This document shows, piece by piece, positions 33,792-41,376 of a stretch of 64,000 nucleotides of DNA; within the stretch, counting starts at the first letter, position 1, and each line of letters opens with the position of its first letter. Source of the stretch: Halobacillus litoralis (lineage in GTDB: Bacteria > Bacillota > Bacilli > Bacillales > Halobacillaceae). The stretch covers positions 173,387 through 237,386 of the forward strand of contig NZ_WMEW01000005.1 in NCBI RefSeq assembly GCF_009856355.1, given 5' to 3'. The notes under the pieces are model-generated. The model ran no database searches, was not told the origin of the DNA, and saw only the letters and a list, made by a program, of their open reading frames with translations. A program made the position numbers and the translations under genes.

Positions 33792-35147
33792 TTAGTGGTT
33801 GGTTAGAGTAGGTAGATAATAGTTTTGAATAAAGCTGGTTGTCGTTTCACCTGCATGGAACTTCTCATGAGTAATGATCCGCTTCAACATCGTCAGGTTA
33901 CATTTGATGCCCTCGATTTCATACGTATGAAGAGCTTTTGTCAGCCGTTCGACAGCTTGATGACGGTCGTTTCCGTGGACGACTAATTTAGCAATCATCG
34001 GATCATAGAAAGGTGTGACGTCGGATCCGCTTTCCACAGCCAGCTCATGCCTGATCCCCGGCCCTTCCGGCAGCACCATGTTTGAAAGCGTGCCGGGAGA
34101 TGGATAAAACGTGTTTGGATCCTCGGCATAAACCCGAACTTCTATGGCGTGTCCATTGATGTGTAAATCTTCCTGGTGAATGTTCAGTTTCTCACCAGCG
34201 GCTATTTTCAACTGCTGGTGTACGATATCCACACCGGAAATTTCTTCAGTTACAGGGTGCTCCACCTGCAGACGTGTGTTCATTTCGAGGAAATAATAGT
34301 TTTCATTCCGGTCAACGAGAAATTCAATCGTTCCGGCATTGGTATAGTTCAGGCTTTCTACGGCCTTCAATGCACTCTCTCCCATTTCCTGGCGCGTTTT
34401 TTCAGATAGAAAAGGAGACGGAGCTTCCTCGACCACTTTCTGGTGCCTTCTTTGAATCGAACATTCCCGTTCAAACAAATGGACGGCATGCCCGTGGTGA
34501 TCCGCAAGCACTTGAATTTCGATGTGCCGTGGTTCTTCAATTAATTTTTCGATAAACATTTTACCGTCTCCGAAAAAGGCTTTGGCGCGTTTGGAATTTC
34601 CTTCGAAGGCTTTTTCCAGTTCCTCATCGGAATGAACCGCCTGCATGCCGATGCCGCCTCCGCCGGCGGCTGCCTTCAGCATGACGGGATACCCGAAGGT
34701 TTGGGCCGCAGCTTTAGCTGTCTCTACTGACCCAACCGCTTCTTCTGTACCTGGAACGACAGGGACGCCTGCCTCCTTCATTTCAGCCCGTGCAGCGATT
34801 TTATCGCCCATTTTTGCGATTACACCCGCATCCGGACCAATAAATGTCAGACCGGCCTGTTCGACTCTCTCTGCAAAGGCGGCATTTTCACTTAACAATC
34901 CGTACCCCGGATGAATGGCTTCAGCACCGGAATCTGCTGCTGCCTCTAAAATTTTATCGATATTCAAGTAAGATTCATTGACTCTCGGTTTTCCGATCAA
35001 ATAACTCTCGTCAGCCATTTTCACAAAAGGAGCATGCTGGTCGGCTTCAGAGTACACCGCAACGGTCTGAATGTTCAGCTGCCGGCACGTACGGATGATT
35101 CTGGCTGCAATTTCTCCACGATTGGCTATTAATACTTTAGTAAACAT
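33792..35147 (-). CDS. yngHA: Biotin carboxylase subunit of an acyl-CoA carboxylase
   Basis: The 451-residue ATP-grasp enzyme carboxylates biotin using ATP and bicarbonate. MFTKVLIANRGEIAARIIRT is the classic N-terminus. Further landmarks are the glycine-rich ATP lid KAAAGGGGIGMQ, the block FERECSIQRRHQKVVEEAPS, and FLEMNTRLQVEHPVTE with metal and bicarbonate residues. It lacks a fused carrier domain, which is supplied by the next gene 14 bases downstream. It is distinct from the fatty-acid AccC by context. GGGAGGGA precedes the ATG. Confidence 0.9.
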   Translation of the reverse strand: MFTKVLIANRGEIAARIIRTCRQLNIQTVAVYSEADQHAPFVKMADESYLIGKPRVNESYLNIDKILEAAADSGAEAIHPGYGLLSENAAFAERVEQAGLTFIGPDAGVIAKMGDKIAARAEMKEAGVPVVPGTEEAVGSVETAKAAAQTFGYPVMLKAAAGGGGIGMQAVHSDEELEKAFEGNSKRAKAFFGDGKMFIEKLIEEPRHIEIQVLADHHGHAVHLFERECSIQRRHQKVVEEAPSPFLSEKTRQEMGESALKAVESLNYTNAGTIEFLVDRNENYYFLEMNTRLQVEHPVTEEISGVDIVHQQLKIAAGEKLNIHQEDLHINGHAIEVRVYAEDPNTFYPSPGTLSNMVLPEGPGIRHELAVESGSDVTPFYDPMIAKLVVHGNDRHQAVERLTKALHTYEIEGIKCNLTMLKRIITHEKFHAGETTTSFIQNYYLPTLTNH

Positions 35148-35159
35148 ACAATCCCTCCC

Positions 35160-36800
35160 TCATTTTCCGGTCTGCAGTAAGTCGAGCGCACTTTCCCTTA
35201 ACCTGAATTTCTGGATCTTCCCGCTCGCAGTCATCGGATATTCCTTCGTAAAGGATATATACCGGGGGATTTTATGCCGGGAAATCCGTCCTTCACAAAA
35301 CTCTTTGATATCGCTTACATTTGTGTCTGTATTTTCCTTGGGAATGATCCATGCCATGATCTCCTCCCCGTACGTCTCATCCGGGACGCCGACAACCTGA
35401 ACATCCAGTACATCAGGGTGCTGATATAAAAATTCTTCGATTTCCCGCGGGTATACGTTTTCTCCTCCGCGGATAATCATGTCTTTCATCCGTCCGGTTA
35501 TTTCAATATAGCCTTCGCTGTCCATCACAGCGAGATCACCTGTATGAAGCCAGCCATCCGGATCTATTGCTGCACTTGTCGCTTCCTCGTTTTTGTAATA
35601 GCCCTTCATAACAAGATACCCCCGGGTACAAAGCTCCCCTGGAATCCCCGGTTCCACTTCTTCCCCCGTTGCCGGTTCAATAATTTTCACTTCTACATTA
35701 GGGTGAGGACGCCCGACACTGCTTACCCGGAGGTGGACAGGGTCATGAACATTCGTCTGGGTGATGACCGGAGAGGACTCTGTCTGTCCGTAGGCAATCG
35801 TAATTTCCTCCACCCCCATTTGATGAATGACGTTCTTCATGACTTCCATCGGACACGTCGATCCAGCCATAATACCGGTCCGCAGCGTCGTCGGTTTTAA
35901 AGCTTCAAATTCAGGATGATTGAGTTCTGCGATAAACATCGTTGGAACCCCGTGCAGCGCGGTGCATTCCTCATTTTTCACCGCCTCCAGCACTTTTTTC
36001 GGTTCGAATTGTTCCAAAATGACCATTGCTGCTCCTTTAGATACAGCCGCAAGTGTACCGAGCACACATCCGAAACAGTGGAAAAACGGTACAGGAATAC
36101 ATAAACGATCCTTATGAGTCAGGTTCATGCTGTCCGCCACCTGGTTTCCGTTATTTACGATGTTGTAGTGGGAAAGCATAACCCCTTTGGGAAAACCGGT
36201 TGTTCCTGATGTATACTGCATGTTGATGACGTCTGTAGAGGTCAGCATTTGTTTTCTTGCTTCCAGTTCCTCCTCCTGAATTGTCATCCCCATATCAATG
36301 ACGTCCTGCCAGGAATAGCACCCTTTGTGCGGAGTATCGCTGAGAACGACGATATTTTTTAAAAAAGGAAGACGTTCGCTCTGCAGATTCCCTTTTTCCG
36401 AATGTTCCAGTTCCGGACAGATTTCCTTAAGGATATTCATGTAGGAAGCGCCTCGGAAATCCTCAGCAAGAATAAGTGTAGAGGCATCCGACTGCTTCAA
36501 TAAATATTCAAGTTCCTGGGCACGGTAGTTGGTATTCACAGTAACAAGCACACCGCCCATTTTCCCCGATGCGAACTGGGTAATCAGCCATTCCGGCTTG
36601 TTGTCAGACCAGATGGCCACGTGGCCGCCCTTTTTAATTCCGAGAGCCATCAGTCCTTTCGCAGCTGCATCGGCTTCCTCGTTAAATTCCGCATACGTTT
36701 TCCGGATCCCATTTTCCGGATATACATAAGCTTCCTGATCAGGATACAGCGAAGCTTTTTCTTCCAACAGCTCCCCGACTGTCTGTTCAAGTAGTGTCAT
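35160..36800 (-). CDS. yngI: AMP-forming acyl-CoA synthetase
   Basis: The 546-residue ligase of the ANL superfamily has MQYTSGTTGFPKGVMLSH as ATP loop and YGQTESSPVITQT as the adenine motif. DGWLHTGDLAVMDSEGYIEI and GRMKDMIIRGGENVYPREIE form the hinge, and the catalytic lysine is in TASGKIQKFRLRE. It fits medium- or branched-chain acyl activation. It is 12 bases upstream of the biotin carboxylase gene, and its ATG follows AAAGGAGGATGAG. In the operon it could feed external branched-chain acids into the pathway; the true substrate is unknown. Confidence 0.87.
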   Translation of the reverse strand: MTLLEQTVGELLEEKASLYPDQEAYVYPENGIRKTYAEFNEEADAAAKGLMALGIKKGGHVAIWSDNKPEWLITQFASGKMGGVLVTVNTNYRAQELEYLLKQSDASTLILAEDFRGASYMNILKEICPELEHSEKGNLQSERLPFLKNIVVLSDTPHKGCYSWQDVIDMGMTIQEEELEARKQMLTSTDVINMQYTSGTTGFPKGVMLSHYNIVNNGNQVADSMNLTHKDRLCIPVPFFHCFGCVLGTLAAVSKGAAMVILEQFEPKKVLEAVKNEECTALHGVPTMFIAELNHPEFEALKPTTLRTGIMAGSTCPMEVMKNVIHQMGVEEITIAYGQTESSPVITQTNVHDPVHLRVSSVGRPHPNVEVKIIEPATGEEVEPGIPGELCTRGYLVMKGYYKNEEATSAAIDPDGWLHTGDLAVMDSEGYIEITGRMKDMIIRGGENVYPREIEEFLYQHPDVLDVQVVGVPDETYGEEIMAWIIPKENTDTNVSDIKEFCEGRISRHKIPRYISFTKEYPMTASGKIQKFRLRESALDLLQTGK

Positions 36801-36818
36801 TTTCTCATCCTCCTTTTC

Positions 36819-37961
36819 TTAGCATCCAAGCTGGCGTGCGATGACCATACGCTGAATTTCAGAAGTCCCTTCGCCAATTTCGAGAAGCTTGGCGTCTCTT
36901 AAGAATCGCTCGACTTCGTATTCCCTCATGTATCCGTACCCGCCGTGGATCTGAATAGCCTGATTCGATGAGCGGAAGGCTGTTTCAGAGGCGAAAAGCT
37001 TGGCATAAGCGGATTCTTTCGTGAAATCCTTCTTCTGATCCTTCAACCAGGCAGCTTTTAACACCATATTTCTCGCAAGCTCCACTTCCATGGCCATATC
37101 AGCAAGCTTGAATTGGATGGCTTGAAATTTTGAAATGGACTGCCCAAACTGCTTCCGCTCCTTCGCGTAGGCAAGCGCTTTATCCAGGGACGCCTGGGCA
37201 ATACCGACAGCAAGAGCGGCTATGGATATGCGGCCGCCATCCAGTGTATATAAAAACTGATGAAATCCTTTGGAAGGATCACCGAGGATGTTTTCCTTAG
37301 GTACTTTCACATCTTCCAATATGATTTCAGAAGTATTCGATCCGCGGACGCCCATTTTTTCGTAAGGACTCGTGATTTTCATGCCTTCGGTATCTTTAGG
37401 AATGATAAACGCCGAAATAATGTTCTTTCCGTCCTCCCGCTTTCCTGAGACAGCTGTCACAGTAATGGACCTTGCATACTCTGCGTTGGTAATCCAGCAT
37501 TTCTCCCCATTAATTACATAGTGATCCCCTGTTAATTCCGCCCGTGTCTTCGTACCGCCTGCATCGGATCCTGCATTTGGTTCTGTTAAACCGAAGGAAG
37601 CAAGACCTTCCCCTTTCGTAAGCGGAATAAGGTATTCCTGTTTCTGCTCCTCGGTACCAAAATAGTAGATTGGACTTGCCCCAAGGGAAACCGCAGCTGC
37701 ATAACTCAATCCCGTGGATCCGCAAACACGCCCAATTTCCTCAACGGCCAGCGCGTAGGTAACGGTGTCCCCGCCAGAGCCACCATACTCCTCAGGAAAT
37801 GGAATGCCAAGAAGCCCGAGTCTGCCCATCTCATCAAAAATGTCTTTTGGAAATTCTGCATGTCGATCAATATCCACCGCTCTCGGCGCAATGACATTAT
37901 TGGCAAAATCCCGGACCATTTTTCTTGTCATTTCCTGTTCTTTCGTAAGTTCAAAGTTCAT
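36819..37961 (-). CDS. yngJ: Acyl-CoA dehydrogenase, first gene of the catabolic operon
   Basis: The 380-residue flavoprotein has [17 protein letters not shown] and WITNAEYA (FAD and substrate loops), [20 protein letters not shown], and [20 protein letters not shown]. The catalytic base is most likely Glu364 in IGEGTSEIQ, the position used by short-chain and branched-chain dehydrogenases. Isovaleryl-CoA dehydrogenases instead use a Glu in an earlier loop, where this protein has TLDGGRISI. The operon nevertheless suggests isovaleryl-CoA or a related acyl-CoA as substrate. GGGGGATTATC precedes the ATG, and a palindrome and TATAAT lie just upstream. Confidence 0.88.
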   Translation of the reverse strand: MNFELTKEQEMTRKMVRDFANNVIAPRAVDIDRHAEFPKDIFDEMGRLGLLGIPFPEEYGGSGGDTVTYALAVEEIGRVCGSTGLSYAAAVSLGASPIYYFGTEEQKQEYLIPLTKGEGLASFGLTEPNAGSDAGGTKTRAELTGDHYVINGEKCWITNAEYARSITVTAVSGKREDGKNIISAFIIPKDTEGMKITSPYEKMGVRGSNTSEIILEDVKVPKENILGDPSKGFHQFLYTLDGGRISIAALAVGIAQASLDKALAYAKERKQFGQSISKFQAIQFKLADMAMEVELARNMVLKAAWLKDQKKDFTKESAYAKLFASETAFRSSNQAIQIHGGYGYMREYEVERFLRDAKLLEIGEGTSEIQRMVIARQLGC

Positions 37962-37981
37962 GATAATCCCCCTTACCCATG

Positions 37982-38004
37982 ATTATAGACCGACTGGTTG
38001 GTCT
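37982..38004 (-). promoter_or_regulatory. -10 element and TetR-type palindromic operator of the yng operon
   Basis: On the minus strand TATAAT lies at 37987-37982. The palindrome AGACCRACYRGTYGGTCT, written as a consensus of its two arms, covers 37987-38004 and abuts it (7 of 8 arm positions pair). It is 26 bases from the yngJ start. Such GACC-rich palindromes are typical TetR-family operators, and the TetR gene is next door. Confidence 0.65.
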
Positions 38005-38024
38005 GTATGACACATAACAAAAGA

Positions 38025-38039
38025 ATGAAAGCGTTTACT
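38025..38039 (-). promoter_or_regulatory. Consensus cre site upstream of the yng operon
   Basis: ATGAAAGCGTTTACT on the plus strand matches WTGNAANCGNWNNCW at every position. It lies about 64 bases upstream of yngJ and overlaps the stop codon of the TetR gene. CcpA repression of the operon is inferred. Confidence 0.7.
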
Positions 38040-38664
38040 TTATGTCGTAAAAAAAAGGGACTTTACTCATATGACGAATCAGGTGATCACTGCTGCCGGG
38101 CAGTAAAAAATGAAGAATCAAATCAATGTAAACTTCTGCGATTTCATCGATCGAATACCGGCCATCCTGCTGATACCATTTGTAAATCCAATTGACCATG
38201 CCTAAAACAGCCATAGCGGTTACTTCAAGCGGAAGCTCTTTACGAAAATCACCGCTTTTCTGACCTTCATGAATGATCCCGAAAATGACGTCCTTAAATT
38301 CATCCCGTTTCCGTTTGATTCTTTCCTCGTATTCAGGCTTCAAGTAATTACTTTCCTGATAAAAAACCGATATATGAGGTTTGTATAAATCAAAGACTTT
38401 CACAAAAGAATGAATGACAGCCTGAATTTTTGCTGTTGGTGAGGTGTGAATCACGTTGGCTGCTCCAGCCTCTTTCAAAACGTATGTAATAAAGGTGTCG
38501 TGAATCACAAATAGAAGTTCATCCTTGGATTGAAAGTGGTGGTAAAAACCGCCTTTAGATGTGCCGGAGGCTGCAACAATCTGATTCACGGTCACACCGT
38601 GAAAACCATGTTGATCAAATAACTGCAGAGAAGTTTCAAGGATGGTGCTTCGTAAGCGGCTCAT
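38035..38664 (-). CDS. TetR family regulator of the acyl-CoA catabolic operon
   Basis: The 209-residue protein has a TetR-type N-terminal DNA-binding domain (ILETSLQLFDQHGFHGVTVN then IVAASGTSKGGFYHHFQSKD). A helical C-terminal ligand domain follows (YKPHISVFYQESNYL and AVLGMVNWIYKWYQQDGRYS), of the type seen in fatty-acyl-CoA-responsive regulators. It is read into the yng operon, with only 73 bases between its stop and yngJ. That gap holds the palindrome, so an acyl-CoA of the pathway is the likely inducer. The ATG follows GGGAGATG. Confidence 0.83.
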   Translation of the reverse strand: MSRLRSTILETSLQLFDQHGFHGVTVNQIVAASGTSKGGFYHHFQSKDELLFVIHDTFITYVLKEAGAANVIHTSPTAKIQAVIHSFVKVFDLYKPHISVFYQESNYLKPEYEERIKRKRDEFKDVIFGIIHEGQKSGDFRKELPLEVTAMAVLGMVNWIYKWYQQDGRYSIDEIAEVYIDLILHFLLPGSSDHLIRHMSKVPFFYDIK

Positions 38665-38827
38665 ACATCATCTCCCTTCAACTGAATATATCTTCATTTT
38701 ATCATAGTATTTTGAAAATACAATCATATCCAGTTTACTTCCGCAGCTAAAAGGGATTCTCCCCCTCTCCTTTTTATGCGGTTCTACTTTACGGTTTTAT
38801 CTTATTGATGGTTTTTTCTTTTATATT

Positions 38828-38845
38828 TCGGAGTTGCTACTAAGT
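38828..38845 (-). repeat. Dispersed intergenic repeat, copy D
   Basis: The minus strand reads ACTTAGTAGCAACTCCGA, exactly as in copies A and C. It is preceded by TTCAA, shared with copy B. It lies 3' of parC on the same strand, 13 bases beyond the parC terminator. The rest of the gap 38665-38901 holds the TetR upstream region and no gene. Confidence 0.8.
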
Positions 38846-38857
38846 TTGAATAAAGAA

Positions 38858-38890
38858 CGCGAACGGTTCTTTTTGTTTGAACCGTTCGCG
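38858..38890 (-). terminator. Terminator hairpin of parC
   Basis: CGCGAACGGTTC pairs perfectly with GAACCGTTCGCG over 12 bp around a 9-base loop, 12 bases after the parC stop. The following minus-strand sequence (TTCTTTATTC) is only moderately T-rich. Confidence 0.75.
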
Positions 38891-38901
38891 TCGTCAATTT
38901 T

Positions 38902-41361
38902 TTATTGGTTATTTTCATCTTCCTGTTTGAACGGGACTTCATACCCTGGCTTCAGCCAGGATTCGACAACTTTTCCTTTTTGGTCGACGTCCAGAACGTA
39001 GGAACCGTTGCTGTAACGGTCATTGGCTTTTAAGTCCATTGGTTTAACCGTTGTCGTTTCTTGTTTTTCCGTCATGAGTACAACCTCATCTTCTCTTTGG
39101 ACAAGATGAACGTCCACGATTTGATGCGGGTTTTTCTTCAGCTCCCGCAGCATGATCACTCCACGTTTGGCTCTTGATGTACGGTCGAATTCCTTCAGTC
39201 TCATCCGCTTGGCAGCCCCCCGGTGAGTGGTCATCAATACGGAAGGATCCTCTTCAGCCTTAAAAATCTGGCCGGACACCACCCATTCGCCTTCTTTCAG
39301 CGTCATGGCTTTGACGCCGGATGCCCTCTGTCCTACAGTGTTCACTTCATCTTCCTTATACCACAAGCCGTACCCTTTATTGGAGGCCAGGAAGATCTCT
39401 CCTGTACCATTGGTTACATGGACATCCACGACTTCATCACCACCTTTGAGATTGATGGCGACCAGGGCTTTGGAATGCCGCTGAGCCTGATAGAGACTGA
39501 GCTCACTCTTTTTAACCATCCCGTTTTTCGTAAAGAACATCAGGAAATCCTCTTCGTTGAATTCCCGGACCGGGATGGCTTCAACAAGGTATTCATCTTT
39601 TTCCACTTGAACAATGTTGGATATAAACTGACCAAGATCTTTCCAGCGTATATCGGGGAGTTTATGGACAGGAAGGAACAGATATTTACCTAAGTTCGTA
39701 AACAGAAGAATGGTATCCGTGGTATTCATTTCAACCAGACGCAGCAGGTGGTCGCCATCCTTCAGCGCAAAATCCTCGCCGTTTGAGGCCGCATAGGAAC
39801 GTAAACTCGTCCGCTTGATATAGCCGTCTTTAGTAATGGAAACAAGCACATCTTCGCTCGCGACCATGACATCTAAGTCGACCTTCAGTTCCTGAACTTT
39901 GTCTTCGATTTTCGTTAAGCGTTCGTCTTTGTATTTTTTCTTCATTGCACGCAGGTCCGACTTGATTACCTTCATCATTTCACGTTCACTGGACAGAAGC
40001 TTTTCAAGTTCCTCAATCTGCTTTCTTAACTCTTCCGCTTCTGCCTGAAGGGCGGTAATGTCGGTATTCGTCAAGCGGTACAGCTGCAAGGTTACAATCG
40101 CTTCTGCCTGTTCTTCTGTGAAGGCATACTGCTGAATCAGCTGTTCCTTGGCGTCCGCTTTATCCCTGGACGCCCGTATCGTCGCGATCACTTCATCCAG
40201 GATGGAAATCGCCTTAATCAACCCTTCCACAATATGGGCGCGGCGCTTGGCTTTATTCAAATCATAAATGGACTGCCTTGTTACCACTTCTCTCTGGTGC
40301 TCGATATAAGCATCCAGCATCATCGGCAGATTCAGAAGCTTCGGTGTCCGGTCGTGGATCGCGACCATGTTGAAGTTATAGGAAATCTGCAGATCGGTAT
40401 GCTTATATAAATAATTCAGGACGCCTTCACTGTTGGCATCTTTTTTCAATTCGACGACAACCCGCAGACCTGTCCGATCTGTTTCATCACGCACCTCTGC
40501 GATCCCTTCCACTTTTTTATCAATACGGAGTTCATCCATCCGTTTCACCATGCTGGCCTTATTGACTTCAAATGGGATTTCGTCGATGACAATCTGCTCA
40601 CGTCCACCGCGCTGCTCCTGAATTTCCGCACGTCCACGGACTATGACCTTCCCTTTTCCTGTTTCATACGCTTTTCGGATTCCGTCAATCCCTTGAATGA
40701 TTCCTCCAGTAGAAAAGTCCGGTCCTTTTAATTTGGTCATCAGCTCCGGTACATCTGCATGAGGCTTATCAATCTTCATAATGACGGCATCGATCACCTC
40801 TCCAAGATTATGGGAGGGAATTTCAGTGGCATACCCGGCTGAAATTCCTGTGGAGCCGTTAACCAGCAGGTTTGGAAACTTCGCCGGCAGCACGGTCGGC
40901 TCTTCTATGGTGTCATCAAAGTTCGGGATAAATTCAACGGTCTGCTTTTCTATATCCCTCAGCAGTTCAGATGATATGGCTGAAAGCCTTGCTTCTGTAT
41001 AACGCATCGCTGCGGGAGGATCACCATCTACACTTCCGTTGTTTCCATGCATTTCCACAAGCGGTTTGCGTACTTTCCATGTCTGACTCAGCCGTACCAT
41101 GGCGTCGTACACGGACGTATCCCCGTGAGGGTGGTAATTACCGATAACGGTACCCACCGTTTTAGCGGATTTCCGATAGGCTTTATCGTGCGTATTTCTT
41201 TCCTGATGCATCGCATACAGAATTCTCCGCTGAACAGGCTTAAGCCCGTCCCTGGCATCAGGGAGGGCCCTTTCCTGAATAATATATTTACTGTATCTCC
41301 CGAAGCGGTCTCCGAGAACTTCCTCTAAAGGTAAATCTAAAAACTTCTCTGCCTCAGCCAT
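38902..41361 (-). CDS. parC: DNA topoisomerase IV subunit A
   Basis: The 819-residue subunit forms the DNA-cleaving half of topoisomerase IV, which decatenates daughter chromosomes. The catalytic tyrosine is in MRYTEARLS. The quinolone-determining segment reads YHPHGDTSVYDAMVR, with Thr82 and Asp86 at the positions of S. aureus Ser80 and Glu84. The C-terminal half holds the beta-pinwheel repeats. The ParC length and its place directly after parE (15-base gap) distinguish it from GyrA. It shares the parE promoter, which contains a LexA box. Confidence 0.96.
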   Translation of the reverse strand: MAEAEKFLDLPLEEVLGDRFGRYSKYIIQERALPDARDGLKPVQRRILYAMHQERNTHDKAYRKSAKTVGTVIGNYHPHGDTSVYDAMVRLSQTWKVRKPLVEMHGNNGSVDGDPPAAMRYTEARLSAISSELLRDIEKQTVEFIPNFDDTIEEPTVLPAKFPNLLVNGSTGISAGYATEIPSHNLGEVIDAVIMKIDKPHADVPELMTKLKGPDFSTGGIIQGIDGIRKAYETGKGKVIVRGRAEIQEQRGGREQIVIDEIPFEVNKASMVKRMDELRIDKKVEGIAEVRDETDRTGLRVVVELKKDANSEGVLNYLYKHTDLQISYNFNMVAIHDRTPKLLNLPMMLDAYIEHQREVVTRQSIYDLNKAKRRAHIVEGLIKAISILDEVIATIRASRDKADAKEQLIQQYAFTEEQAEAIVTLQLYRLTNTDITALQAEAEELRKQIEELEKLLSSEREMMKVIKSDLRAMKKKYKDERLTKIEDKVQELKVDLDVMVASEDVLVSITKDGYIKRTSLRSYAASNGEDFALKDGDHLLRLVEMNTTDTILLFTNLGKYLFLPVHKLPDIRWKDLGQFISNIVQVEKDEYLVEAIPVREFNEEDFLMFFTKNGMVKKSELSLYQAQRHSKALVAINLKGGDEVVDVHVTNGTGEIFLASNKGYGLWYKEDEVNTVGQRASGVKAMTLKEGEWVVSGQIFKAEEDPSVLMTTHRGAAKRMRLKEFDRTSRAKRGVIMLRELKKNPHQIVDVHLVQREDEVVLMTEKQETTTVKPMDLKANDRYSNGSYVLDVDQKGKVVESWLKPGYEVPFKQEDENNQ

Positions 41362-41376
41362 CAGAACGTCCCCCTT

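Noticed and set aside
38855..38890. GAAC/GTTC-rich sequence as a LexA box
   Set aside because: It is the stem of the parC terminator: the arms are 12-bp complements, and the GAAC-N4-GTTC spacing is not met.
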